From: Nonomuraea antri
Lineage (GTDB): Bacteria > Actinomycetota > Actinomycetes > Streptosporangiales > Streptosporangiaceae
Length of the DNA stretch: 43,774 nucleotides
Assembly: GCF_013283785.1 (NCBI RefSeq)
Contig: NZ_JABCPZ010000072.1
Coordinates: forward strand, 1 to 43,774
Direction: 5' to 3'
Within the stretch, counting starts at the first letter, position 1. Each line of letters begins with the position of its first letter. Positions 1 to 8,507 of the stretch are shown piece after piece. The notes beneath the pieces were generated by a model. That model ran no database searches, was not told where the DNA came from, and worked only from the letters and a program-made list of their open reading frames with translations. Both the position numbers and the translations under genes were made by a program.

Positions 1-180
1 CGCGCCTCCCTGGCCTACAGCGCACCCCCCGGACCCTCGCAGCCCGCCTCCCGGTGGCCGGGCGCCGACCGCATTGCGCCGACCCCCACCGCACACCACC
101 TCGCCGACCCGGCGCCCGAAACCCCGGCGGGGCGCTGCACCCGGAACCTCAGCGCGTCCCCCGGAACTCGCCCCCGGGAT

Positions 181-279
181 CCGCAGCGCCCCTGGGACCC
201 ACAGCGCGCCTTCCGGGACCCCGCAGCACGTCTCCCTGGCCCGCAGCACCCCCGGACCCCGCAGTACGCCCCTTGGGAG
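181..279. repeat. Degenerate tandem repeats, about 17-22 bp units
   Basis: Five adjacent imperfect units of the form CCGCAGYRCSCCYYNGGGAC run through this stretch, at about 181, 199, 220, 241 and 258. Two further copies lie near 16-56. Reading frames here encode only proline/arginine-rich sequence with no recognisable domain, so I treat it as non-coding. It lies beyond the 3' end of proS, which is transcribed leftward. Confidence 0.6.
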
Positions 280-303
280 CCCGTTCAGGCGCACGCCGTC
301 TGA

Positions 304-400
304 GGCCCGCACACCGGGAGGCGCAGGTCCCCGAAGGCCCGTACCCGATGGGGGCGCAGGTCCTCGGAGGCCGCACGCCCAGGAGGCGCAGGTCCTCAGG
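304..400. repeat. Three imperfect ~32 bp tandem units
   Basis: Three units of about 32-33 bases start at 304, 336 and 369. Each begins GGCC(C)G and contains GCGCAGGTCC. A short CCCCT/AGGGG inverted repeat follows at 403-415. Together with 181-279 this fills the 460-base gap downstream of proS. I see no gene in that gap. Confidence 0.6.
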
Positions 401-460
401 GACCCCTCCGAGGGGCGCGACCCGTAGGTGACGCCCCTCTGGCCCCGGAAGGAGCCCCGG

Positions 461-2203
461 TCAGCGGGTGGCGGCGAGGATGTGGGTGGTGGCTTCGGCG
501 AGGGGGATCTCCTGCTTGGTGCCCGCGACCCGATCCCGCAGTTCCACCACCCCCTGCGACAGCCCCCGCCCGATCACCACGATCGTCGGCAGCCCCATCA
601 GCTCGGCGTCCTTGAACTTGACGCCGGGCGACACCCCGGCCCGGTCGTCGACCAGGACGCGCAGGCCCTGCGACTCCAGTTCGGCGGCCAGTTCCAGGGC
701 GGCCTCGATCTGGTTCTCCTTGCCGGTGCCGACGATGTGCACGTCGGCGGGGGCGACCTCGCGCGGCCACACCAGGCCCAGCGAGTCGTGCTGCTGCTCG
801 GCGATCACGGCGACGGCGCGCGAGACGCCGATGCCGTACGAGCCCATCGTGATGCGGATCGGCTTGCCGTCGGGGCCGAGGGCGTCGAGGCCGGCGGCGT
901 CGGCGTATTTGCGGCCGAGCTGGAAGATGTGGCCGATCTCGATGCCGCGGTCGATGGACAGCGCGGACGAGCAGCGCGGGCAGGCGTCGCCCGCCCGGAC
1001 CTCGGCGGCCTCGATGGTGCCGTCGGGGACGAAGTCGCGCCCGGCCACCACGTGCGCGGCGTGCTTGCCCGCCTCGTTGGCGCCGGTCACCCAGGAGCTG
1101 CCGGTGACCACGCGAGGGTCGACCAGGTAGCGGATGCCGAGCTCCTTGAGCACCTGCGGCCCGATGTAGCCGCGCACCAGCCCGGGGTGCTTGGCGAAGT
1201 CGCCGGCCTCGAAGATGGCGGGCTCGCCGGGCGCGAGCGAGGCCTCCAGCCGCTTGAAGTCGACCTCGCGGTCGCCGGGCACGCCGACGATCAGGGTCTC
1301 GACCTTGTCGGAGCCGGGGGTGGTGACCTTGACCACGACGTTCTTGAGCGTGTCGGCGGCGGTGATCGACAGGCCGTGGTGCTCGTTCACGTACGACACC
1401 AGCGACTCGATGGTCGGCGTGTCAGGGGTGTCGAGCACGCGCAGCGGCTCCAGCCCGTCGAGCGGGCGGGCGGCGGGCGCGGGCGTGGTGACGGCCTCGG
1501 CGTTGGCGGCGTAGCCGCAGGAGTGGCAGGCCACGAACGTGTCCTCGCCGGTGGGGGTGGGCGCGAGGAACTCCTCGGAGGCCGAGCCGCCCATAGCGCC
1601 GGACGTGGCGAACACGATCTTGTAGTCGATGCCCAGCCGGTCGAACGTCTTGATGTAGGTCTCGCGGTGCCGCTCGTAGGAGTGCTTGAGACCGTCGTCG
1701 TCGAGGTCGAAGGAGTAGGAGTCCTTCATCAGGAACTCGCGCCCGCGCAGGATGCCCGCCCTGGGCCGGGCCTCGTCGCGGTACTTGGTCTGGATCTGGT
1801 AGAGCGTGACCGGGTAGTCCTTGTACGAGGAGTATTCGCCCTTGACCATGTCGGTGAAGAGTTCCTCGTGGGTGGGGCCGAGCAGGTAGTCGGCGCCCTT
1901 GCGGTCCTGCAGCCGGAACAGCGTGTCGCCGTATTCGGTCCAGCGGCCGGTGGCCTCGTAGTATTCGCGGGGCAGCAGGGCGGGGAAGAGCACTTCCTGG
2001 CCGCCCATCCGGTTCATCTCCTCGCGGACGATCTTGGCCACGTTCTCCAGCACCAGCTTGCCGAGGGGCAGCCACGAGTAGATGCCGGGGGCGACCCTGC
2101 GGACGTAGCCGGCGCGGACCAGGAGCTTGTGGCTCGGCACTTCCGCGTCTGCCGGGTCGTCCCGCAGGGTGCGAAGAAACAACGACGACATGCGCAGCAA
2201 CAC
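461..2203 (-). CDS. proS: Prolyl-tRNA synthetase (bacterial type, with editing domain)
   Basis: This enzyme charges tRNA-Pro with proline in the cytoplasm. The 580-residue product is the usual length for the bacterial form with an inserted editing domain. Class II motif 1 lies around residues 35-80 (VAPGIYSWLPLG). Motif 2 lies at about 139-165 (TKYRDEARPR, then LRGREFLMKDSYSF). Motif 3 starts near 454 (GSYGIGVSRA). The region between motifs 2 and 3 carries the INS editing domain and a CHSCGY segment, and the C-terminal part from about 480 is the anticodon-binding domain. The start reads MLLRMSSLFLRTLRDDP, which matches the common actinobacterial N-terminus. It is a housekeeping gene with no link to the steroid genes. 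Confidence 0.97.
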   Translation of the reverse strand: MLLRMSSLFLRTLRDDPADAEVPSHKLLVRAGYVRRVAPGIYSWLPLGKLVLENVAKIVREEMNRMGGQEVLFPALLPREYYEATGRWTEYGDTLFRLQDRKGADYLLGPTHEELFTDMVKGEYSSYKDYPVTLYQIQTKYRDEARPRAGILRGREFLMKDSYSFDLDDDGLKHSYERHRETYIKTFDRLGIDYKIVFATSGAMGGSASEEFLAPTPTGEDTFVACHSCGYAANAEAVTTPAPAARPLDGLEPLRVLDTPDTPTIESLVSYVNEHHGLSITAADTLKNVVVKVTTPGSDKVETLIVGVPGDREVDFKRLEASLAPGEPAIFEAGDFAKHPGLVRGYIGPQVLKELGIRYLVDPRVVTGSSWVTGANEAGKHAAHVVAGRDFVPDGTIEAAEVRAGDACPRCSSALSIDRGIEIGHIFQLGRKYADAAGLDALGPDGKPIRITMGSYGIGVSRAVAVIAEQQHDSLGLVWPREVAPADVHIVGTGKENQIEAALELAAELESQGLRVLVDDRAGVSPGVKFKDAELMGLPTIVVIGRGLSQGVVELRDRVAGTKQEIPLAEATTHILAATR

Positions 2204-2306
2204 GGCTACTCCTTGCTCGGGCCTGGATGTGAAGGACTACAGGCTATCGACTCGGAGCGACCGCCCGCTCGGGCTTAATCCGTCAGGACGGCGGGCGCCG
2301 GACGGG

Positions 2307-3011
2307 TCAAGGCAGCGGGATCGCCGCCGCCGCCTGCGCGGCCAGCGGGATCCATCCGGCGGAGACGCCGGTCATGCCCATCGCGAACAGCCCCGCGAAC
2401 AGGGCGGTGAGCGCGACGGCGCACACCCGTCCGGCCAGGTTCCTGCGCAGCGCGACCACGAGCGCCACGGACAGCCCGCCCACCACGATCGCGGGCACCG
2501 GCCAGAACGCGGGCTCGGTGTTGATCGATCCGGGCGTCGCCCGGTCGAGCACGTCGGCCAGCAGCATCGCGCCGACGGCGCCGGCGGCCAGGTCGCCCCA
2601 GCGGTCGTTCCTGCGCGTGACGTAGCCGAGCAGGCCGAGTCCGACGAGCAGGACGAGCGTCCAGTTCAGCCCGGCGGCGCTGCCGCCGATGATGTCGAAT
2701 CCGACGTCGCCGCGCACCGCGCTCGCGCCCATGGCCGCGACCAGCGTGGTGACGGCCGCCAGGAACGTGGTCAGCAGCGCCCAGCCGAACCCGGACGCGG
2801 TCGCGCCCACGGTCAGCGACAGGGCCAGGTAGACGTAGGGGTCGTAGAGCTGGCCGAGCCACTCGGGGCCCTTGCCCGCGGTGAGCATGCCGACGAGTCC
2901 GACGACCAGTCCACCGAGGAAGGCCGCCAGCAGGTGACGTTCGATGCCGCGCTGCCGCCTGTCGTATTCGGCGTAGTCGGCATAGTCCATTGTGGTCTTG
3001 TTCATCTCCAT
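2307..3011 (-). CDS. Uncharacterised multi-pass membrane protein
   Basis: The product is 234 residues. A charged, tyrosine-rich N-terminus (DYADYAEYDRRQR) precedes about six hydrophobic segments, including LLAAFLGGLVVGLVGMLTAG near residues 28-47 and paired segments further on. I do not recognise a family and assign no function. It lies between proS and ipdE2 and is transcribed away from ipdE2. A GGGGGGAGGGG stretch and CAGGGA lie just upstream of the ATG at 3011. Further ATG codons at 3005 and 2990 could also serve as the start. Confidence 0.75.
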   Translation of the reverse strand: MEMNKTTMDYADYAEYDRRQRGIERHLLAAFLGGLVVGLVGMLTAGKGPEWLGQLYDPYVYLALSLTVGATASGFGWALLTTFLAAVTTLVAAMGASAVRGDVGFDIIGGSAAGLNWTLVLLVGLGLLGYVTRRNDRWGDLAAGAVGAMLLADVLDRATPGSINTEPAFWPVPAIVVGGLSVALVVALRRNLAGRVCAVALTALFAGLFAMGMTGVSAGWIPLAAQAAAAIPLP

Positions 3012-3111
3012 TCCCTGGTCAACCCCTCCCCCCGAAACCTGTAGGGATGACCACCATCAGATTATGCGAGCCTACAGAAAAGGCAAATTTCGGTCATGCC
3101 ATATGTAAGGA

Positions 3112-3125
3112 AGCAATCGCTTGGT
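3112..3125 (+). promoter_or_regulatory. KstR2-type operator before ipdE2
   Basis: The sequence AGCAATCGCTTGGT differs at one base from AnCAAGnnCTTGnT. It sits directly upstream of a probable -10 box TAAGAT (3126-3131), which is 6 bases before the GTG at 3138. A bound repressor would cover the promoter spacer, and the mRNA would be leaderless. Confidence 0.75.
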
Positions 3126-3137
3126 TAAGATCGTGCC

Positions 3138-4103
3138 GTGCCCCATGCCGTAGACGTGCCACTCGCCGACGAGCTGCGTGCCGTCGTCCGCGCCTATCTC
3201 GCCGCACATCCCGACGCGTCCTGGCGGGCGCTGGCCAGGGACGTGGGCGTGGCCGGCCTGCTCGTCCCCGAGCGGTACGGCGGCGCCGGCTGCGGCCCGG
3301 CGGAGACCGCGGCGGTGGCCGAGGAACTGGGCCGGGTGTTGTCACCGCACCCGTTCCTGCAGACGGCGGTGCTGGCGGTCGAGGCGGTCAAGGCCGCCGA
3401 CCCGGACACCGCCGCGCGCCTGCTGCCCGCGCTGGCCGAGGGCACGACGACGGCGACCGTGATCCTGCCCGGCGACGGCGATCTCCGCCTGGAGTCGGGC
3501 CGGCTGAGCGGGACCGTCCCCTGCGCCCTGCCCGGCGAGCTGGTGCTCGTGTACGCCGGCGGCCTCCTGCTGACGGCCGAGCCGTCGCACCGGGTGCCGC
3601 ACCGGACCATGGACGAGAGCCGCCCCCTGGCCACGCTGGTCTTCGACGACGTCATCACGCGCCGGGCCGGCGACGGCGGATCCTGGTCGCGGGTGCGCGA
3701 CCTGGGCGTCGCGGCGCTGGCGGCCGAGCAGGTGGGCGGGGCCGCGCGCTGCCTGGAGATGGCCACCGAGTACGCCAAGCAGCGCCGCCAGTTCGGCCGG
3801 CCGATCGGCTCGTTCCAGGCGATCAAGCACAAGCTGGCCGACGTGCTGCTCCAGGTGGAGTCGGCCAGGTCGGCGGCCGGGTCGGCGGCCGAGTCCGAGT
3901 CGTACGCGGCGATCGCGGGCTCGTACTGCACCGAGGCCTATCTGGCCGCGGCGGGCGAGAACATCCAGGTGCACGGCGGGATCGGCATCACCTGGGAGCA
4001 TCCGGCGCACCGCTATCTCAAGCGGGCCACCTCCGACGCGCAGCTGTTCGGGCCGCCGCGGGCGCATCGCGGGCGGCTGGCCGCCCACGTGTTCCCGGAC
4101 TGA
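3138..4103 (+). CDS. ipdE2: Acyl-CoA dehydrogenase beta-type subunit, IpdE2 (FadE33)-like
   Basis: At 321 residues this is a short acyl-CoA dehydrogenase, the size of the beta subunits of the alpha2beta2 enzymes used in steroid breakdown. An N-terminal helical part contains GLLVPERYGGAG. The C-terminal flavin-binding part contains RRQFGRPIGSFQAIKHKLAD near residues 215-234 and VHGGIGITWEHPAHRYLKRA from about 278. In mycobacteria IpdE2 pairs with IpdE1 to dehydrogenate 5-OH-HIP-CoA. The likely partner here is the gene at 17689. I chose GTG 3138 because a TAAGAT -10 box ends six bases before it and no Shine-Dalgarno is visible. An operator lies at 3112. Assignment to IpdE2 rather than FadE32 rests on length, operator and the presence of a single IpdE1-like gene. 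Confidence 0.82.
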   Translation: MPHAVDVPLADELRAVVRAYLAAHPDASWRALARDVGVAGLLVPERYGGAGCGPAETAAVAEELGRVLSPHPFLQTAVLAVEAVKAADPDTAARLLPALAEGTTTATVILPGDGDLRLESGRLSGTVPCALPGELVLVYAGGLLLTAEPSHRVPHRTMDESRPLATLVFDDVITRRAGDGGSWSRVRDLGVAALAAEQVGGAARCLEMATEYAKQRRQFGRPIGSFQAIKHKLADVLLQVESARSAAGSAAESESYAAIAGSYCTEAYLAAAGENIQVHGGIGITWEHPAHRYLKRATSDAQLFGPPRAHRGRLAAHVFPD

Positions 4104-4589
4104 TCAACCGCCGAGCAGTTCCTCCCACGGCTGGCGGGCGTTCGTCCTGCGGGTGGTGTCGAGCGCCTCGGCCAGCCGCCAGAACCCCTGCTTGGAGCGC
4201 ACCTTGGCGGTGCCCATCGGGTCGATGGCCCGCAGCTCGAACCGCACGCCCATCACGTCGAGCACGGCCGAGGCCGCCCCCGCGGGACCCGCCACGACGA
4301 CGGCGGCGCCGTCGAGCTCTGGGTCTCTCACCTGCCCGGCCAGCAGGTCGGCCACCTCGGAGGCGAACGGCCCGTCGCGCCATTCGAGGTGCCAGCCGTG
4401 GTCAGCGCCGCGCCACCAGGTCAGGTCGCGGCACGACTCGATGAAGTCGGCCTGGGTGGCGAGCGCGGCCATCACCCGGCCGAACGCCTCGTACCTGCGT
4501 CCGCTCGCGAGCGAGAAGTCGTCGTCGCCCTCGGCAGGGTGCCCGCCGTCCTTGGGCCTTCGCGGCGCGTGCTTTCGCCTCACGAGCAT
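4104..4589 (-). CDS. Conserved-looking hypothetical protein
   Basis: The product is 161 residues, with a basic N-terminus (MLVRRKHAPRRPK) and a middle rich in tryptophan (LTWWRGADHGWHLEWRDGP). I do not recognise a family and see no membrane segments. The gene is convergent with ipdE2 and its stop abuts the ipdE2 stop. GAGTGG directly precedes the ATG. The third codon positions are G/C-rich, which supports it being real. Confidence 0.65.
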   Translation of the reverse strand: MLVRRKHAPRRPKDGGHPAEGDDDFSLASGRRYEAFGRVMAALATQADFIESCRDLTWWRGADHGWHLEWRDGPFASEVADLLAGQVRDPELDGAAVVVAGPAGAASAVLDVMGVRFELRAIDPMGTAKVRSKQGFWRLAEALDTTRRTNARQPWEELLGG

Positions 4590-4643
4590 CCACTCTGATC
4601 GCGGACGCGCCCTTCCCGCAAGTCTTCCGCGCTGATACTCTCT

Positions 4644-4661
4644 ACCAAGCGAGCGCTTGGT
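4644..4661 (+). promoter_or_regulatory. KstR2-type operator and promoter of the LLM-PaaK-like-fadD3 operon
   Basis: An 18-base palindrome with arms ACCAAGCG and CGCTTGGT is centred on AG. Its inner 14-mer at 4648-4661 (AGCGAGCGCTTGGT) differs at one base from the KstR2 consensus. A possible -10 box GATACT lies at 4634-4639, so the operator would cover the transcription start. GGAGG at 4676-4680 is the ribosome-binding site of the next gene. Confidence 0.75.
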
Positions 4662-4684
4662 TCACTACTTTCGCCGGAGGCGCG

Positions 4685-5752
4685 ATGACGTCCCTACGGA
4701 TCAGCCTGGGATATGAACTGGAGGTCCGCGGGCGCACCCGCGAAGTCGAGCAGCAGGCGTTTCAGAACGTGATCGACCAGGTCGTGCTGGGCGACCGGCT
4801 GGGTTACGACACGGCCTGGTTCGTCGAACACCACTTCACCAGGGGCTTCTCCCACTCCTCCGCCCCCGATCTGGTGCTGGCCGCCATCTCCCAGCGCACC
4901 GAGCGCATCCACCTGGGGCTCGGCGTGGTGCTGCTGCCGTTCCAGTCGCCGATCCGCACCGCCGAGCGGGTGGCCACCCTCGACGTGCTGAGCGGCGGAC
5001 GGGTTGAGTTCGGCACCGGCAGGGGCGCGTCGCCGCTCGAATACCAGGCGTTCCAGCGGCCGTTCGAGAAGTCACGCCAGATCTGGGAGGACTCGCTGGA
5101 GGCCACGCTGGCCATCTGGCGCGCCGACGGCGAGCCGATCAGCCGCTCGAACGAGTTCTTCGAGATCCCGGACGTCGCCGTCTACCCGCGTCCCGCGCAG
5201 CGGCCGCACCCGCCGGTCTGGGTGGCCTCCACCTCGCTCGAGGGCTACCTGGCCGCGGCCGGGCACGGCTACAACCTGCTCGGCATGACCATGCTGAAGG
5301 GCATCGACGACGTGGCCGCCGACATCGCGCAATACCGACAGTGCCTGGCCGACAGCGGCTTCGACCCCGATTCGCGCAGGGTCGCGCTGATGATCCCGTG
5401 GTTCGTGGCGCCCACGCGCGAGGAGGCCAACGCGAGCGCCGCCGACGCCGTCCTGTGGTACATCCGGCGCCAGGTCAACCTGGTCACCCCGCCCGACTAC
5501 TACGACGCCCGCCACGCCACGCACCGCGTGCTCGGCCAGCTCGCCGCCGGGATGCCGCCGGAGGAGGCGATGGCCACGCTGCGCGAGCACCTGATGGTCG
5601 TGGTGGACGACGTGGCCGGCTCACGCAAGGCGCTGGCCAGGATCGCCGAGGCCGGCGCCACGGACCTGATCATCCAGGCCCAGGTCGGCGGCATGGCCCA
5701 CGAGCGGGTGTGCGAGTCGATGGCCCTGTTCATGAGCGAGGTGGCGAGCTGA
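4685..5752 (+). CDS. Luciferase-like (LLM class) flavin-dependent oxidoreductase
   Basis: The 355-residue product is a TIM-barrel luciferase-like protein. Typical segments are LGYDTAWFVEHHF near residues 38-50, the SPIRTAERVATLDVLSGGRVEFGTGRG stretch near 87-113, and VWVASTS near 180. These enzymes use reduced FMN or F420 to oxidise or hydroxylate a carbonyl or similar substrate. The ATG is fixed by GGAGG four bases upstream. It is the first gene of an operon ending in fadD3, behind a KstR2-type operator, so a steroid-derived CoA or keto acid is a reasonable substrate guess. A flavin reductase that could supply FMNH2 lies at 17145 under the same type of operator. F420 use cannot be excluded. 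Confidence 0.87.
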   Translation: MTSLRISLGYELEVRGRTREVEQQAFQNVIDQVVLGDRLGYDTAWFVEHHFTRGFSHSSAPDLVLAAISQRTERIHLGLGVVLLPFQSPIRTAERVATLDVLSGGRVEFGTGRGASPLEYQAFQRPFEKSRQIWEDSLEATLAIWRADGEPISRSNEFFEIPDVAVYPRPAQRPHPPVWVASTSLEGYLAAAGHGYNLLGMTMLKGIDDVAADIAQYRQCLADSGFDPDSRRVALMIPWFVAPTREEANASAADAVLWYIRRQVNLVTPPDYYDARHATHRVLGQLAAGMPPEEAMATLREHLMVVVDDVAGSRKALARIAEAGATDLIIQAQVGGMAHERVCESMALFMSEVAS

Positions 5753-6861
5753 TGGCCGACCTGCACGGCGCGGCCCCCGCCGGCCGCTGGCTGACCAGGG
5801 ACGATCTGGCCGCCGCCGCGGGCACGGCCACCGGGCTGCTGCTCGTGCCGCCCGACGTGTCCAGCGTCTTCCCGCTCGGCCCCGAGGACCGGGCGGCGGC
5901 GGCCGGGCTGACCGGCGCGGCGCTGCGGGCGGCCGGGATCGGCGCGGCCGACCGGGTCGTGGTGGCGCTGGCCGAGCCCGCCGCCGCGCTCTGGACGTCC
6001 GCCGCCGCCGACGTGGCCGGGGCCGCCGCCGCGCTGGGCCCGCGCGGCCGGATGCGCCTGCACCACGCGCTGACCACGCTCGGGGCCACCACCCTGGTCT
6101 GCACCCCGACGGGCGCGATGGACCTCCTGGCCCGCCTGCATCTGGAGTTCCTGCTCGACCCGCTGGACCTGGGTCTCAGGCACCTGGTGCTGACCGGCGA
6201 GATCGCGTCGAAACGCACGCTCGCCCACCTGGCCGGGGAGTTCGGCGCCCAGGTCACGGAGGTGTTCGCGAGCCCGTTCAGCGGCGGCGCGCTGGCCTGG
6301 CGGCGGTCCGAGACCGACCCGCTGACCCCGCTGGTCGACGGCGTGCTCGGCCTGGCCTGGCTGGACAAGGACGAGTTCCTGCCCCTGGACGCGCGCTCCG
6401 ACGCGCGCTCCGACGTGCCCGCCGAACTGGTCGTCACCCCGTTCGCGCACTCGACGCTGGGCGACGCGGTGCTCAGGACCGGGCACGCGGCCTGGCCCGA
6501 CGGCTCAGGTCTGCCCGCCCCGGCCCACACGGTCGGCGAGCACGTGCTGGTCAGAGGCGTGTGGCTGGCGCTGCCCCGGCTGGAGAAGGCGCTGGCCAGG
6601 ATCGACGGCGTGGCCGGCTGGAACCTGACGATCGCCAGGCAGGGCACGCTCGACTCGGCCGCGCTCACGGTCACGTTCAGCAGGCGGAGCCTGGTCGGGA
6701 ACCCGATGTGGAAGTCCAGGATCCGGCAGGCGATCAGCGGCCTGACCCCCGTGACGATCGCCGTGGAGATCGCCCAGGACATCGCCGAGAGCCCCGTCCC
6801 CGGCACCGTGACCGACCTGCGCGGCCAGCACCTCGGCCGGGACCGGGCCCTGATCACCTGA
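5752..6861 (+). CDS. PaaK-like adenylate-forming enzyme homologue lacking the P-loop
   Basis: The product is 369 residues, and its ATG overlaps the previous stop (TGATG), implying translational coupling. The second half follows the phenylacetate-CoA ligase pattern: LTGEIASKRT, then VTEVFASPFSGGALAW where PaaK has its YG-SE motif, AELVVTPFAHSTLGDAVLRTG, and VLVRGVWLALPRLEKAL. The first part is short and I see no SSGTTGxPK-type phosphate-binding loop. PaaK is about 430 residues. It may therefore be an inactive or repurposed homologue, perhaps a binding or editing partner of fadD3, which follows it. A tandem ARSD duplication (DARSDARSD) lies near residue 217. The family is fairly sure and the function unknown. 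Confidence 0.75.
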   Translation: MADLHGAAPAGRWLTRDDLAAAAGTATGLLLVPPDVSSVFPLGPEDRAAAAGLTGAALRAAGIGAADRVVVALAEPAAALWTSAAADVAGAAAALGPRGRMRLHHALTTLGATTLVCTPTGAMDLLARLHLEFLLDPLDLGLRHLVLTGEIASKRTLAHLAGEFGAQVTEVFASPFSGGALAWRRSETDPLTPLVDGVLGLAWLDKDEFLPLDARSDARSDVPAELVVTPFAHSTLGDAVLRTGHAAWPDGSGLPAPAHTVGEHVLVRGVWLALPRLEKALARIDGVAGWNLTIARQGTLDSAALTVTFSRRSLVGNPMWKSRIRQAISGLTPVTIAVEIAQDIAESPVPGTVTDLRGQHLGRDRALIT

Positions 6862-6893
6862 ATCCACCCGGGCGAAAGGCGGCGCCACCATCC

Positions 6894-8441
6894 ATGGAAC
6901 AGATGCCGGACTGGGGGACGCTCCCCCGCATGCTGCGCGACCAGGCCGCCCGGTATCCGGACGCCGTCGCCGTGCGCGACGGCGACGGCGTGATCACCAT
7001 GTCCGGGCTCAGGGACGCCGCCGCCGAGGTCGCCCGCGGCCTCCTCGCGCTGGGTGTCGAGCCCGGCGACCGGGTGGCGCTGTGGGGGGTGAACGATCCG
7101 TCCTGGGTGCGGCACGCGTTCGGCGTCTGGGACGCGGGCGCGGTGCTGGTGCCGCTGTCGGCGCGGTTCAAGGGCATCGAGGCGGCCGAGGTCATGGCCA
7201 GGACGGGCGCGAAGGCGCTGATCACCGGCCCGGGGCCGGGCGCGGAGCCGCTGGCCGGGCTGCTGACGCCGGCCGAGCGCCCGCCGCACGTCGTGGCGCA
7301 CGACGCCGGTCCAGGACTGCCCGCACTCGGCGCCGCGGTGAGCCGCGAGGCCGCCGAGTCCAGGGCGCTCGCCGTCGGGCTCGGCGACCTGTGCGAGATC
7401 ATGTCCACCTCCGGCACGACGGGCACGCCCAAGGGCGTCATGCTCGACCACGCCCAGGTCCTGCGCGGCTACTGGGACTGGTCCGAGATCGTCACGCTGA
7501 ACGAGCACGACCGGTATCCGGTCATCGCCCCGTTCAGCCACGGGTTCGGGCTCAACGCCGGGCTGGTCGCCTGCGTGCTGCGGCGGGCCACCATGATGCC
7601 GATCCCGGTCTTCACCCCCGACGCGCTGATGTCGCTGGTCGGCCAGGCCCGGGCGACCGTCCTGGCCGGACCGCCCACGCTGTTCCACCGGCTGCTGGAC
7701 GAGCTGGAGCGCGGCGATCGGGACGTCTCGTCGTTACGGGTGGCGATCTGCGGCGCCGCGTCCGTGCCGGCCGCGCTGATCACCCGGCTGGTCGAACGGG
7801 TCGGGCTGGACCGGATGATCAACGCGTACGGGCTGATGGAGGGCACCGTCGTGTCGATGACCAGGGCCGGCGACCCGATCGAGGTGATCGCCACGACCAC
7901 CGGCAGGGCCGTGCCGGGCATCGAGATCAAGGTCGTGGACGACGCCGGCGAGCCGGTGCCCACCGGCGAGCGCGGCGAGATCCTGCAGCGCGGCTACGGC
8001 GTGATGCGCGGCTACTGGAACGAGCCGGACAAGACGGCCGAGGTCATCGACGCCGACGGCTGGCTGCACACCGGCGACATCGGCGTCCTGGACGAATCGG
8101 GCAACCTGGCCATCGTCGATCGCAAGAAGGAGCTGTTCATCGTCAACGGGTTCAACGTCGCGCCGGCCGAGGTCGAGTCGCTGCTGTTGCGCGAGGGGTC
8201 TCTCGCCCAGGTGGCGGTGATCGGCGTGCCCGATCCGGTGTCGGGCGAGACCGGCTGGGCGTACGCGGTGCCCAGGCCGGGCACGCGCTTCGACCGGGAC
8301 GGCCTGCTCGCCTGGGCGAAGGAGCACATGTCCCACCACAAGGTGCCGAGACGGGTCATCGTGGTCGACTCCCTGCCCACCAACCCCAACGGCAAGGTGG
8401 ACAAACAGGCACTCCGAACACGGGCGCGGAAAGAGGCGTGA
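6894..8441 (+). CDS. fadD3: HIP-CoA ligase, FadD3-like acyl-CoA synthetase
   Basis: FadD3 activates the C/D-ring metabolite HIP as its CoA thioester, the entry step to the lower steroid pathway. The 515-residue product has a complete adenylate-forming fold. The P-loop STSGTTGTPKGVM is at 171-183, a YGLMEG motif follows in the middle, GWLHTGDIG and IVDRKKELFIVNGFNVAPAEVE mark the hinge, and the C-terminal NPNGK puts the catalytic lysine near 501. Length is close to M. tuberculosis FadD3 (about 503). The ATG at 6894 is preceded by AAAGGCGG at a rather long distance; ATG 6903 is an alternative. Third gene of the operator-controlled operon. The exact substrate is inferred from context. Confidence 0.82.
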   Translation: MEQMPDWGTLPRMLRDQAARYPDAVAVRDGDGVITMSGLRDAAAEVARGLLALGVEPGDRVALWGVNDPSWVRHAFGVWDAGAVLVPLSARFKGIEAAEVMARTGAKALITGPGPGAEPLAGLLTPAERPPHVVAHDAGPGLPALGAAVSREAAESRALAVGLGDLCEIMSTSGTTGTPKGVMLDHAQVLRGYWDWSEIVTLNEHDRYPVIAPFSHGFGLNAGLVACVLRRATMMPIPVFTPDALMSLVGQARATVLAGPPTLFHRLLDELERGDRDVSSLRVAICGAASVPAALITRLVERVGLDRMINAYGLMEGTVVSMTRAGDPIEVIATTTGRAVPGIEIKVVDDAGEPVPTGERGEILQRGYGVMRGYWNEPDKTAEVIDADGWLHTGDIGVLDESGNLAIVDRKKELFIVNGFNVAPAEVESLLLREGSLAQVAVIGVPDPVSGETGWAYAVPRPGTRFDRDGLLAWAKEHMSHHKVPRRVIVVDSLPTNPNGKVDKQALRTRARKEA

Positions 8442-8507
8442 TTCATCAGAGCGTTTGAGGCATCCGGGGAGTAGGTTGGAGTTGCGCCTTCTGCCCCGGG
8501 AGCTGCC

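Noticed and set aside
54..431. Possible proline-rich gene at the left end
   Set aside because: All frames in the repeat array are proline/arginine-rich, there is no ribosome-binding site, and the repeats explain the open frames.
5730..7688. 652-codon open frame on the minus strand
   Set aside because: It runs opposite the PaaK-like and fadD3 genes and shows no family features.
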